A stretch of 43,635 bases of DNA from an uncultured Bacteroidaceae bacterium (GTDB lineage Bacteria; Bacteroidota; Bacteroidia; Bacteroidales; Bacteroidaceae), in contig CAJOGQ010000008.1 in NCBI GenBank assembly GCA_905234125.1, positions 1 to 43,635 of the forward strand, in the 5' to 3' direction. A model generated the notes under the pieces. It was not told where the DNA came from, did not search any database, and worked only from the letters and a program-made list of their open reading frames with translations. Numbering within the stretch: the stretch's first letter is position 1; each line of letters starts with the position of its first letter. Made by a program: the position numbers and the translations under genes. Of this stretch, positions 25,099 through 34,715 are shown one piece after another.

Positions 25099-25617
25099 CT
25101 AACGCAGATTGGAGAAGAACGTGGGCGAATCGTCCAGTTCAATCACCTCCAAGTCCTTTATTTCCTGACCATCGATGGTAAACCGCACTAAAGTCCTGAC
25201 CGGCTGGAAGCCCGACCTTCCAGCCGCTCCAGGATTGATGTGCAAGAGATGCAACTGAACATCGTTTTCCACCTTCAGCAGGTGGGAGTGTCCTGAGATG
25301 AAGAGCCGGGGAGGCTTGGCATAGATGGCCTTTCGGATGCTGGCATCATACCGACCCGGATAGCCACCGATATGCTTCATCAGCACCTCCACTTCTTCAC
25401 ATTTCCATCTGTACACCTCTGGAAACCTCAGGCGCATGTCATAATTGTCAATATTTCCATACACAGCACGTAGCGGAGCGATTGCTTCCAGTTTGTCAGC
25501 TACTTCCATCGAACCGATGTCACCAGCATGCCAAATCTCGTCACAATCCTTCAGGTACTTCTCATATCGCGCATCCCAATATCCGTGCGTGTCAGAAAGC
25601 AATCCTATCCTATGCAT
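25099..25617 (-). CDS. Metallophosphoesterase (YfcE/MJ0936-type phosphodiesterase)
   Basis: A 172-residue calcineurin-like phosphoesterase. Metal-ligand motifs in order: LLSDTHG (residues 6-12), WHAGDIG (29-35), VYGNIDNYD (53-61, the GNxD motif), ISGHSHL and HINPGAAG near the C-terminus. Relatives hydrolyse phosphodiester bonds of small substrates. The start at 25617 places the DTH motif near the N-terminus as usual. It diverges from the GIN-like gene across a region that carries two copies of the TAGGG-ATTTCCCTA palindrome. Confidence 0.93.
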   Translation of the reverse strand: MHRIGLLSDTHGYWDARYEKYLKDCDEIWHAGDIGSMEVADKLEAIAPLRAVYGNIDNYDMRLRFPEVYRWKCEEVEVLMKHIGGYPGRYDASIRKAIYAKPPRLFISGHSHLLKVENDVQLHLLHINPGAAGRSGFQPVRTLVRFTIDGQEIKDLEVIELDDSPTFFSNLR

Positions 25618-25668
25618 AATTTTTTTTCTGAATTTTTTATTTTTTTCTTTTCTATATTCCTCCTACGA

Positions 25669-25682
25669 GGGGCATTTCCCTA
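25669..25682. promoter_or_regulatory. Copy of the GGG-ATTTCCCTA palindrome
   Basis: GGGGCATTTCCCTA, 13 bp downstream of a minus-strand TACATTTG (plus CAAATGTA, 25692-25699), which would be the -7 element of the phosphodiesterase gene. It matches the palindrome at 24351-24364 at 11-12 of 14 positions. Confidence 0.5.
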
Positions 25683-25746
25683 CAGCTTAATCAAATGTAA
25701 TTCAATACGTTGCAAAAGGTTTAATTCACCTTCCCTAATTCTGTTA

Positions 25747-25810
25747 TAGGAAATCCCCTACTGTTTGGGGAATTTCATCTTGATTCCCCCCTCAATAGTC
25801 CGTAACTTTG
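25747..25810 (+). promoter_or_regulatory. Palindrome-containing promoter of the GIN-like gene
   Basis: TAACTTTG (25803-25810) is the -7 box, 75 bp before the ATG at 25885. TAGGAAATCCCCTA (25747-25760) and GGGGAATTTC (25767-25776) lie upstream as an inverted pair; GGGAATTTC starts 35 bp before the -7 box, exactly as at 24353. AATAGNCC precedes both -7 boxes as well. Confidence 0.6.
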
Positions 25811-25884
25811 CATCGTCGAAAGATAAAAACAACGACACATTCATAAATACAATATTAATAATAACAATTAAAAACTACACAATT

Positions 25885-26259
25885 ATGAAAAAGATCATCG
25901 CAATCGCTCTCGTAGCAATCAGCGCACTCAGTGCAAACGCAAAGAAGGTTGAAACTACTGCTTTCTCCTCAGTGAAAGTGAACGCACCCGTACATCTCGT
26001 CATTGTTCCCGGCAGAGAATACTCCGTCAACGTGGTGTCTCGCAACCCAGAATTGGCAACAGCCGTATCATGGAAAGTGAAGGACGGCGTGCTTAACCTC
26101 TCAGCCCGCGACCTTGAATCGCTCGAACAGTCAAGAAGCACCGTTGAGGTCATCGTCACCACTCCTAACGCTATCGACTACCAAGTGGGACAAGAAATGA
26201 AGACTGTTGCAAGCAGCAAGCACCGCGTCTTCCCACGTCGTCATCACGGACGTCGCTAA
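25885..26259 (+). CDS. Small exported GIN/DUF2807-like protein
   Basis: 124 residues with a signal peptide (MKKIIAIALVAISALSANA) and then a stretch that resembles the first strands of the GIN (DUF2807) auto-adhesin domain: FSSVKVNAPVHLVIVPGREYSVNVV, LNLSARDL and VEVIVTTP. A complete GIN domain is about twice as long, so this is a short version or half-domain, ending in a basic HRVFPRRHHGRR tail. I use ATG 25885, not the upstream 25765 frame, because of the signal peptide. Its stop overlaps the convergent PH-domain gene by 4 bp. Confidence 0.7.
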   Translation: MKKIIAIALVAISALSANAKKVETTAFSSVKVNAPVHLVIVPGREYSVNVVSRNPELATAVSWKVKDGVLNLSARDLESLEQSRSTVEVIVTTPNAIDYQVGQEMKTVASSKHRVFPRRHHGRR

Positions 26260-26777
26260 ACTTCCTCCTCTGGATTCCGCTCCTTCTTCATGTAAGTAGC
26301 AATGATGTTCCTCACCATGTATGGATTCTGCACAAACTCAACACGATGGAACGTTCCGCCACTACCCACCAGTTCGATAGCCCCCGTCTTTAGAATCCTT
26401 TCGAAGAAGGTCTGATAGAAGTTCACCGTTTCAATTTTGAAGAGTGGTATCTCCGTCATCTTGATGTCGAAGATACCATCTTTTTGTATGAAGCGGTTGT
26501 TGGTGATGGCAAACTCCGTCCGATTGCGGATGAAGTAGCCAAAACCAATCAGTCCAATGCCAATCAGACACACTACCATGCATGCACAGAAGAGAGCCAA
26601 CATGTTGTTGTTGAATCCGTTGTAGTGGGTGTAAGCGATGCAGGCCATCCCAGCCCCACCCATCAGGATGAGCAGAAAGCCCCACGCTGTGTAACGAAAA
26701 TTGTACGACCAATGCAGCCGTCCCTTAAAAACCACCTGTTCCCCAGGTTCCAAAGTCTTTTCAATGAAATTTGCCAT
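26256..26777 (-). CDS. PH-domain membrane protein (bPH2/YdbS-like)
   Basis: 173 residues: an amphipathic start (LEPGEQVVFKGRLHW), two membrane helices (about 32-50 and 58-82) and a bacterial PH-like domain (about 88-165) with the usual TEFAITNNRFIQKDGIF and IPLFKIETVNFYQTFFERIL segments. Members of this DUF304/bPH2 group are membrane-anchored with unknown ligand. It has its own promoter at 26799-26830. Confidence 0.88.
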   Translation of the reverse strand: MANFIEKTLEPGEQVVFKGRLHWSYNFRYTAWGFLLILMGGAGMACIAYTHYNGFNNNMLALFCACMVVCLIGIGLIGFGYFIRNRTEFAITNNRFIQKDGIFDIKMTEIPLFKIETVNFYQTFFERILKTGAIELVGSGGTFHRVEFVQNPYMVRNIIATYMKKERNPEEEV

Positions 26778-26798
26778 GATTGTTCATTTATTAGGCCA

Positions 26799-26830
26799 CA
26801 AAGGTAATGTTTTTCATCGGAATCTCCAAA
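26799..26830 (-). promoter_or_regulatory. Promoter of the PH-domain gene
   Basis: Minus-strand TTTG (plus CAAA, 26827-26830), 20-bp spacer, TACCTTTG (plus CAAAGGTA, 26799-26806), 22 bp before the start codon. Confidence 0.7.
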
Positions 26831-26986
26831 GAAAAACACATTTTTTCATTTTATATTCCCATAAGACAAACCATCGAATTTAGTCAGCGGAAGGGCTCAA
26901 ATGCTATCCGTAGTTATCAAAAAACGGTCTTTTCCTCTATTTTTTCGCGAAAAACATACTATTTTGTTCACAAAATGTTTACAAAA

Positions 26987-27131
26987 GTTGCCTATGCCTC
27001 CTTTACTTCATAAATTTGCATCGGAAAATCAAACCGAAGTGATTTTCTCTCCGAAACCGATAGATTTCTTAAATTCATTTCATATTCATTGGGGCTTCCC
27101 TCTCGTCGTGGTGACGGGAGGGAAGTTTTTT
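26987..27131 (+). ncRNA. Predicted small RNA with own promoter and terminator
   Basis: GTTG (26987-26990), a 20-bp spacer and TAAATTTG (27011-27018) form a promoter; the RNA should start at about 27022. A 5' hairpin follows at once (GAAAATCA 27024-27031 with TGATTTTC 27040-27047, 8-nt loop), then an A/U-rich linker, then a 13-bp terminator stem (27095-27107 with 27113-27125, one G-U) and TTTTTT (27126-27131). There is no ATG in the transcribed part and no gene on this strand nearby: the flanking genes are both on the minus strand. I did not recognise a known RNA family; about 110 nt. Confidence 0.65.
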
Positions 27132-27158
27132 GTGGGCGATCACAGACTGTGTGAGTGA

Positions 27159-29597
27159 TTATTCAATCACGATGCGTTCCAGCACAATACCAGGGTCGAG
27201 CGGACAGAGTGTCAACTGATGCTTTCCTTGTGCAAGGTTAGGCAATGTGAGTGTCTGCTTGTTCATGCGTGTTGTTTCCCATTCAAAGTTTTGGTCGTGC
27301 GACATCTGCACAACGAAACGGCTGGCTTCATTCACATTCATCGTCTGCAATTCCTTGCCATCAAGAAGAATCTTGAGTCGCTGACCACGTCCATCGTTGA
27401 AGGGGAAGTTGGTGGCGAGTATAAGGGTCACAGCAGCATTCTCCTTGGCCTCTGAGGCATTGAAATCAAAGTCAATCGAAGCACCTTCCGTACTCTTCGT
27501 ATAAGGGAAGAGCGCCACACCGGCCTTCCAAATGCCGAGATCGGGCACCACCTGCCACTTCGCCTCTTGGGCATCCTTCTTGCTGACAAACTCGTCAGCC
27601 TCCAGGATGGCGATGACCTTCTTGGGCACAATCACCAGTTCCTCACCAGCCACAGCATCGGCTTCTTCCACACGTTTCACCTGTGGCATCGTGTTCTGTC
27701 TTGGATTGTTCCACGAACGATAGCCTATGTATATCTCATCCATCATGTGGTTCCACTTACCACCTGCAATCTTGTGGTTGTATTCATCACAGAGTTCTGC
27801 CGCACGACGGAAACAGAGCTCTACCTTGTCTGCCCATTCGTTGGCACGCACATCATTCCGCTGAGCATAGTAACCATTCATGGCCACAGCATAATACATA
27901 TTATATAGGTTGCAGAACACGCGCACAGGGTGATAAATCAACTCGTTATACGCATTTCTATTCTGCACAGGCATTAACTCCCTCAGAATTGTGGCTTCAC
28001 GTTCCAACTGATTGTATTGCTCCACATACTCTTTCCATTCGCCACTCATGAGGTCGAAGGTGCGGGCATCCAACTGCTCTGGAGTGCGGCGATGGGCATA
28101 TTTACATTGCAGGTTGAGGATGCGAGCAGCCTCCTTGGCGCACTTCTCTCCAAATTGCTGACGGCAGAAACTCTCCGTATAATCCATCAGGTTCGAAGAA
28201 TTGAATTGTGAAGGATTCCACGCCATCTTGAACCAGAAGTCGATAGGGAACTCCATGGGCTTCAAATCACCCACATTCAGAATCCAAAGCTTGTCAACAC
28301 CGTATGTATAGGTCAGTTGCAACTGTTCCCACATACGCTGTACCTGCGAGATGTTTTGGAATTTTGAGTTGCGGGGCGCACCCACATAATCCACATGGTA
28401 ATAAAGACCATAACCGCCAGGATGACGCTTCGAGAAGGCTCCTGTCCCCTTGTTCCATTCTTGCTCAGGCAACACACGCACATTGCCCCAATTGTCGTCA
28501 CAAAGCAACAGAATCACATCGTCAGGCACGTTCATTCCCTTCTCATAGTATTCCTGCACTTCCTTATAGAGTGCCCACAGCTGAGGGGTTTCCTTTGCGG
28601 GCTTTCCAGTAGCCTCCTCGATGAGTTTGCGCTGATTTGTCACGATACGCTCCAAAAGTGCCACATCGGCATGGTCACCCATAGCCTCATCGCCATCGCC
28701 ACGCATACCGATTGTCACCACATCGTCCGTCTGCTTCATGCGTTCTACACCACCTTTCCAGAACTTATCCAATGTTTCCTGATTCGTGTCGTAGTTCCAG
28801 GCGCCATACTCCTTTCGGTGACTCGTCCATTCCTTGTGGGCACGTGCCAAAGGTTCATGGTGACTCGTTCCCATGCACACACCCATGTCATCAGCCGTCT
28901 GCATGTTCAGGGGGTCATCGGTATAGAAGGCGGCGTCCCACATAGCTGGCCACATATAGTTGCCTTTCAGACGGAGCACCAACTCAAACACTCTTGCATA
29001 GAACTCATGATTATAACCACCATAGTTCTCCTTCACCCAGCCCGTCAGACAGGGAGCCTCATCGTTCAGGAAGATGCCACGATACCTCACAGCAGGCTCG
29101 CCATCAGTAAATATTCCTTTTTTAATATATAGCTGTTCATGCTTTTCCACAGGTACGTCAGCCCAGTCATACCACGGGCTCACACCAATCTGCTGACTCA
29201 GTTCGTAGATGCCATAGATGGTGCCACGCTTGTCACTACCAGCAATCACCAACTGATTTTTCACCGTTGTGATGATGAATTTCTCTGTCTTGCCCTTCAG
29301 TTCCTTGGCATCGATGAGCTTCTTCTTTGCCATCTGGTCGATGACGGCACTCTTTCCTAACGTACCAATCACGATGGGGAAGTCCTTCCTGCCCGTCACC
29401 TTTTCCAAGTCCTTCTTCAGGTTGTCAATGGCGATGTGCACACCCTTCCAGTCCTGCTGGTCATACACGATGTCTCCCTTTTGGGCGGTCAGACACATGG
29501 CGTCGCCCTGAGGTTGGAATAACACAAACTGCTCCACAGCCAGCGCTGAGACGGCAGTACAAATGCTAATTGCAATGCTTAACAATAACTTTTTCAT
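27159..29597 (-). CDS. Glycoside hydrolase family 115 (xylan alpha-glucuronidase)
   Basis: Exported 812-residue enzyme. The signal peptide is MKKLLLSIAISICTAVSALA; ATG 29597 is chosen over the upstream in-frame ATG at 29651 because it gives a clean signal peptide and lies just after a -7 element. The GH115 pattern is present: RYRGIFLNDEAPCLTGW near 190, LKGNYMWPAMWDAAFYTDD, GTSHHEPLARAHKEW, IGMRGDGDEAM, and LCDDNWGNVR near 380. Members remove (4-O-methyl)glucuronic acid from xylan, including from internal residues. The C-terminal part is helical plus a beta-sandwich. No SusC/D genes adjoin, so it acts outside a local PUL. Confidence 0.93.
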   Translation of the reverse strand: MKKLLLSIAISICTAVSALAVEQFVLFQPQGDAMCLTAQKGDIVYDQQDWKGVHIAIDNLKKDLEKVTGRKDFPIVIGTLGKSAVIDQMAKKKLIDAKELKGKTEKFIITTVKNQLVIAGSDKRGTIYGIYELSQQIGVSPWYDWADVPVEKHEQLYIKKGIFTDGEPAVRYRGIFLNDEAPCLTGWVKENYGGYNHEFYARVFELVLRLKGNYMWPAMWDAAFYTDDPLNMQTADDMGVCMGTSHHEPLARAHKEWTSHRKEYGAWNYDTNQETLDKFWKGGVERMKQTDDVVTIGMRGDGDEAMGDHADVALLERIVTNQRKLIEEATGKPAKETPQLWALYKEVQEYYEKGMNVPDDVILLLCDDNWGNVRVLPEQEWNKGTGAFSKRHPGGYGLYYHVDYVGAPRNSKFQNISQVQRMWEQLQLTYTYGVDKLWILNVGDLKPMEFPIDFWFKMAWNPSQFNSSNLMDYTESFCRQQFGEKCAKEAARILNLQCKYAHRRTPEQLDARTFDLMSGEWKEYVEQYNQLEREATILRELMPVQNRNAYNELIYHPVRVFCNLYNMYYAVAMNGYYAQRNDVRANEWADKVELCFRRAAELCDEYNHKIAGGKWNHMMDEIYIGYRSWNNPRQNTMPQVKRVEEADAVAGEELVIVPKKVIAILEADEFVSKKDAQEAKWQVVPDLGIWKAGVALFPYTKSTEGASIDFDFNASEAKENAAVTLILATNFPFNDGRGQRLKILLDGKELQTMNVNEASRFVVQMSHDQNFEWETTRMNKQTLTLPNLAQGKHQLTLCPLDPGIVLERIVIE

Positions 29598-29620
29598 ATC
29601 TGTTGGTTTTGATTTGTCGG

Positions 29621-29628
29621 CAAAGTTA
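29621..29628 (-). promoter_or_regulatory. -7 element of the GH115 gene
   Basis: Minus-strand TAACTTTG (plus CAAAGTTA), 23 bp before ATG 29597. No clear -33 element. Confidence 0.5.
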
Positions 29629-29705
29629 CCACCTTTCCCCCACACCCACATTCTCGCGAGTTACTTCTTTTTGCCCTTATGTAACATTTCCCCTAACCGC
29701 CCCAA

Positions 29706-29843
29706 ATAAAAGGGCTCGTGACCGTCGCCACAAGCCCCTTTAGAGAAAATATGGAGGCACTAGATTCACACCCCGTGCCCCCCAACTAAAAAACAGAGTT
29801 AGTTAATATATACTTATAGGTACTTTTCTTGGTTGCAAAGTTA
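29706..29843 (-). ncRNA. Predicted small structured RNA
   Basis: Between GH115 and the next minus-strand gene (about 490 bp without a gene). Minus-strand TAACTTTG (plus 29836-29843) is followed by about 45 nt, an 8-bp hairpin (plus 29753-29760 with 29775-29782, 14-nt loop), a short U-rich linker, then a 12-bp stem with one bulge (plus 29708-29720 with 29729-29741) and UUUUAUUU. There is no ATG on this strand in the transcript (about 29830 to 29704). The GH115 gene has its own -7 box beyond the terminator. I could not match it to SRP, 6S, tmRNA or RNase P. Confidence 0.5.
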
Positions 29844-30092
29844 AAGAAATAGATTCACATAATCACTACGTGTCGATAAAGAAAACGGAGATTAGAACAA
29901 AAAATGCGGATAAAGGAACTTTTCGGGTATATTTTGCATCTCTTATTGATGTTCTAATTGCAATTTTTCCCTTTCCTCAACTTCACAAACTCATACCTAA
30001 CAAGATACTTTTCACTCACTAATGTTTACAAATCTTTTCCTAATCTTTTATATATCAAAAATTACTGCTTGATTCTAAATCATGGCCGATGG
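29844..30092. other. A/T-rich spacer without recognised features
   Basis: This is the 3' region of the minus-strand gene ending at 30093. I see no gene, no strong hairpin and no repeat that I can name. Confidence 0.5.
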
Positions 30093-30623
30093 TCAGAAAC
30101 CTCCGCCACCGAAGCCGCCGCCTCCGCCGAAGCCTCCAGCTGGCATACCGCCACCGAAGCCACCGCGAGGCATACCACCGCCACGCATCATGTTACCGCC
30201 CATGCCACTCATCATGCTCTGCATGCTCAGACGGCGCACGAACACCTGTGCAGTCTCCACTGGCGTGAGAATCTCGAGGAACTTAGGCAAGAACTCCTTG
30301 TCCACCGCAATCTGAGCCTCGCTGGCCGCGAACTGCTTCTGGATAAGCTCGTTTGCCTCCTCGTCCGTCATTTTCTTCACGTCTATTTTCTCAGCGTTTT
30401 CGCCATCAGGATTCTCTGCCTTGGCACGGGCATTCTGATAGTCCACATAGAGCAACTTGAACTCATCAGCCTTCTCCTTCTTCAGCTTCAGTTGCTTAGC
30501 AAGATTCTCAGCCATGGTGCTGTACATCTGAGCTGAGTTAAACTGGCGATTTCTACCGTTCTGAGCCATCATGGCCACAGAAACAAGCACCATTGCAAGT
30601 GCTGTAATGATAATTTTCTTCAT
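30093..30623 (-). CDS. Exported Gly/Met-rich small protein (Spy/LTXXQ-like)
   Basis: 176 residues: signal peptide (residues 1-20, ending VAMMAQ), a charged helical middle (about 35-130; MAENLAKQLKLKKEKADEF) with a LTPVETAQVFVRR segment resembling the LTxxQ motif of Spy/CpxP-type periplasmic proteins, and a 40-residue low-complexity tail rich in Gly, Met and Phe (FGGGMPAGGFGGGGGFGGG). Spy-like proteins are periplasmic chaperones or metal-stress sensors; the call is tentative because the similarity is short. It is monocistronic. Confidence 0.6.
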   Translation of the reverse strand: MKKIIITALAMVLVSVAMMAQNGRNRQFNSAQMYSTMAENLAKQLKLKKEKADEFKLLYVDYQNARAKAENPDGENAEKIDVKKMTDEEANELIQKQFAASEAQIAVDKEFLPKFLEILTPVETAQVFVRRLSMQSMMSGMGGNMMRGGGMPRGGFGGGMPAGGFGGGGGFGGGGF

Positions 30624-30768
30624 GTTCGTCTTCCTTTCATTAGATAGTTTTGTAATATACGATTTTTTAGGTGTTTACAATGGGTAAGACCACCTCCAAA
30701 GAAAAAGGTTTAATGGGAAAGGGAAAAATTTCATCACCAAGAACATTCTGTGCAGTTATATTGAAGAG

Positions 30769-30832
30769 TTGTCACCTTTTGTGACAGTTTGTCACTCTTG
30801 TCAGCTCGTTTTGTCAGTTGGTATGTTCTTTG
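30769..30832 (+). promoter_or_regulatory. groES control region with TTGTCA repeats
   Basis: TTGTCA occurs at 30769, 30789, 30798 and 30811 (the second and fourth are 22 bp apart), and GTCAC-N5-GTGAC-N5-GTCAC at 30771-30795 forms two overlapping palindromes. The last copy lies in TTGTCAGTTGGTATGTT (30811-30827), which matches TTGTCAGCTGGAAAGTT (42105-42121) upstream of hsp20 at 14 of 17 positions. There is no CIRCE element, and the -7 box (GTTCTTTG, 30825-30832) is poor. Confidence 0.65.
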
Positions 30833-30894
30833 TGGAGGGAGTTGGATGGAAATTCAATTTCATACATTATTAATAAATAAAAACTCAAACGACT

Positions 30895-31167
30895 ATGAAC
30901 ATTCAACCATTGGCAGATAGGGTGCTGGTGCTCCCAAAGCCTGCTGAAGAAAAGACGGTGGGAGGTATCATCATTCCTGACACCGCAAAGGAAAAGCCCC
31001 TGCAGGGCGAAGTTGTTGCTTGTGGCAACGGTACGAAGGACGAGGAAATGGTAGTCAAAGTTGGCGACCAAGTTCTCTATGGTAAGTACTCAGGCACTGA
31101 ACTCGAATATGAAGGTGTGAAGTACCTGATGATGAGACAAAGCGACGTTTTAGCTATTTTGAAATGA
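30895..31167 (+). CDS. groES: Co-chaperonin GroES
   Basis: The 10-kDa lid of the GroEL chamber. The 90-residue product has the family features: [27 protein letters not shown] with the mobile loop at about 17-32, EVVACGNG, and [15 protein letters not shown]. It is followed 44 bp later by groEL. The spacer contains a TTTTACATTTACC-type dispersed repeat (31181-31207). Confidence 0.97.
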   Translation: MNIQPLADRVLVLPKPAEEKTVGGIIIPDTAKEKPLQGEVVACGNGTKDEEMVVKVGDQVLYGKYSGTELEYEGVKYLMMRQSDVLAILK

Positions 31168-31199
31168 TTCAAAACGCTAATTTTACATTTACCATTTAA

Positions 31200-32840
<1,641 letters not shown>

Positions 32841-32884
32841 AATTGAAAAGTCCAAAAGACTTCAATTTTCAACTCTTAAATTCT

Positions 32885-32923
32885 AAAAAAGGCTTCAGTA
32901 CAGAACGTATTGGAGCCTTTTTT
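32885..32923 (+). terminator. Intrinsic terminator of groES-groEL
   Basis: AAAAAAGGCT (32885-32894) pairs with AGCCTTTTTT (32914-32923); the stem extends inward through G-T pairs to CAGTAC/GTATTG. The final T-run follows directly. Confidence 0.9.
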
Positions 32924-32932
32924 GTGTTTTCT

Positions 32933-32964
32933 TTTGCTGATTCCAATCATTATGCCTATCTTTG
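32933..32964 (+). promoter_or_regulatory. Promoter of the DUF4861 gene
   Basis: TTTG (32933-32936), 20-bp spacer, TATCTTTG (32957-32964), 25 bp before ATG 32990. Confidence 0.75.
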
Positions 32965-32989
32965 CCCCATCATATTAACTGACTGGCTT

Positions 32990-34228
32990 ATGAAGAAGAC
33001 CTTTATCTTTGTATTGGGAGCGTTGTTCGCACTGATGGCAAACGCTCAGCAGAAAATGACAATCACGGTGTCGAATCCTATCCAGACGGCTCGTGTGGAG
33101 ATGGTGGAAGTGGATGCAGAAGCCATCCAGAAGAAGTTGGGAACTGACCAGCAATGGAAAGTGACGGATGCCAATCATCAGGAGATTCCCTCTCAAGTCA
33201 CCTACGATGGTAAACTCATCTTTCAAGTAGGTGTGGCAGGCAAGGGAAAGTCCACTTATTATGCGGAAGCAGGTCAGCCGCAGCAATATGAGGTGAAAGC
33301 CAAGGGACGTCTCTTCACGGAGCGTCAGGATGAGTTTGGCTGGGAGAACGACAAGGTGGCTTATCGTGTGTATGGTCACGGTGGGGCTGTGGGGTATGAC
33401 CTCTTCAACAAAAGCACTTCAGACTTGATGCTCGACTATTGGTATGCCTCTGAGCAGAATCAGGAGATGCGGTCAGTGAGTAAGCAACTGAGCGAACGAG
33501 GCTATCAGGATTTGGCCGACCAGGTATATAATGCCTTCTGCTACCATATTGACCACGGGAAGGGAATGGACTGCTACACCGTTGGTCCTACCCTCGGAGG
33601 TGGCGCCAATGCCCTTCTGAATAAGGATGGTTCGCTCTTCATGCCACAATGCTACAAGACCTTTGAAATACTGGATAAGGGACCACTCCGTTTCACAGTC
33701 CGTTTCACCTATCCTGAACAGGATTTCAATGGGGAGAAGGTGACGGAAACTCGTATCATCAGCCTCGATGCTGGCAGTCACTTCAATCGTGTCATTGTTT
33801 CCTATCAAGGACTCACAAAGCCTACCCAGATGGTGGCAGGTACCGTCATTCACAAGAGCAATCCTACGGCTTACGTATTGTCTCCCGAGAATGGTTATTT
33901 AGGCTATGAGGACTTGGGCGATGCCTCTGTGTATAATGCTAAATATCGTGATGAACTCGCCAAGCAGATGGGCAAGATTTACATCGGACTTCTCTTCCCC
34001 AACAAGGACATCAGCATGACCTATCAGCAACGTGAGAATGGCATTGCGACAGGACACATCCTTGCCTACTGTCAACTCTCAACTGTCAACTCTCAACTAA
34101 TATATTACTTTGGTTCAGGATGGGACAAGAACCCCTCCACAGAATTCCATTCCCTCACCGATTGGGAGGCACATCTGAGCCAGTCAGCCATGAGTGTGAG
34201 GAACCCTTTGAAGGTTGCGCTACGCTAA
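32990..34228 (+). CDS. DUF4861 family exported protein
   Basis: 412 residues with a signal peptide (MKKTFIFVLGALFALMANA). The rest is beta-rich and matches the pattern of DUF4861 proteins (YEVKAKGRLFTERQDEFGWENDKVAYRVYG; GKGMDCYTVGPTLGGGA; a repeated FNRVIVSYQGL section), which occur with polysaccharide-degradation genes in Bacteroidetes; activity is not known to me. ATG 32990 is used because of the signal peptide and the promoter. Residues about 360-371 (CQLSTVNSQL) are encoded by a GTTGACA/GTTGAGA-type repeat (34068-34099) that also codes for part of CydB. Confidence 0.82.
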   Translation: MKKTFIFVLGALFALMANAQQKMTITVSNPIQTARVEMVEVDAEAIQKKLGTDQQWKVTDANHQEIPSQVTYDGKLIFQVGVAGKGKSTYYAEAGQPQQYEVKAKGRLFTERQDEFGWENDKVAYRVYGHGGAVGYDLFNKSTSDLMLDYWYASEQNQEMRSVSKQLSERGYQDLADQVYNAFCYHIDHGKGMDCYTVGPTLGGGANALLNKDGSLFMPQCYKTFEILDKGPLRFTVRFTYPEQDFNGEKVTETRIISLDAGSHFNRVIVSYQGLTKPTQMVAGTVIHKSNPTAYVLSPENGYLGYEDLGDASVYNAKYRDELAKQMGKIYIGLLFPNKDISMTYQQRENGIATGHILAYCQLSTVNSQLIYYFGSGWDKNPSTEFHSLTDWEAHLSQSAMSVRNPLKVALR

Positions 34229-34250
34229 ATGAAAAACGAGAAATGAGAAA

Positions 34251-34685
34251 ATGATGAAGACCTATATAGACATAGCTGGCTGGCAGGTGGATTTGGAGGC
34301 CAATCTGTCGAAGGCCAGAACCATCATCACCTTGGGCAAGAACTCCGAGGAGGCTTACAACGTGATTGCTTTGGACGAGGAGACAATTGACCTCTTCCAA
34401 TGCCAGTTCACACGCACAGCTGAAGGAAACTGGAAGATTCATAATGGCCAATGGCGCACGGACTGTCCCAAGGGAATCCGTTCACGACTTCAACATGCCT
34501 GCAACTTGTGCATGGGCAGATGTGTGAACACGCATCCTGCACGCCCCACATACGGATGGCGATTACCCCAATGCCCCACCCGACTGAATGGAGTGGAACT
34601 TGGTACAGAAGGAGTGGAACTGCATGATGGCGACCACATCGAGATACAAGGCAGAAAGCAACCAATCATGGTCAGAGTCTTTTAG
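34251..34685 (+). CDS. FHA-like domain protein
   Basis: 144 residues, no signal peptide. The order of elements resembles an FHA phosphothreonine-binding domain: ARTIITLGKNSEEAYNVIALDEETIDLFQCQFT (strand and Gly-Lys-Asn turn), NWKIHNGQW, RLNGVELGTEGVELHDGDHIEI (NG and LxxGDxI turns). The canonical Ser-x-x-His pair after LGR is not clearly conserved, so phosphopeptide binding is uncertain. CNLCMGRC holds three Cys. It follows the DUF4861 gene by 22 bp. ATG at 34251 is adjacent to another at 34254. Confidence 0.6.
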   Translation: MMKTYIDIAGWQVDLEANLSKARTIITLGKNSEEAYNVIALDEETIDLFQCQFTRTAEGNWKIHNGQWRTDCPKGIRSRLQHACNLCMGRCVNTHPARPTYGWRLPQCPTRLNGVELGTEGVELHDGDHIEIQGRKQPIMVRVF

Positions 34686-34688
34686 AAT

Positions 34689-34715
34689 CCTCTTGCCCCT
34701 TGCTCCTTGCCCCTT
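34689..34715. repeat. Dispersed GGAGCAAGG-type repeat
   Basis: CCTCTTGCCCCTTGCTCCTT and its continuation match, in inverse orientation, AGGAGCAAGGAGCAAGAGG at 42759-42777. It abuts the stop codon of the reductase/HAD fusion gene. Confidence 0.7.

Noticed and set aside
29706-29843. SRP RNA, 6S RNA or tmRNA
   Set aside because: None of the diagnostic parts (GGAA tetraloop domain, long central bubble, tRNA-like end) is visible, and the RNA is only about 125 nt.
30769-30832. CIRCE operator upstream of groES
   Set aside because: The TTAGCACTC-N9-GAGTGCTAA pattern is absent; the visible inverted repeats are GTCAC/GTGAC.
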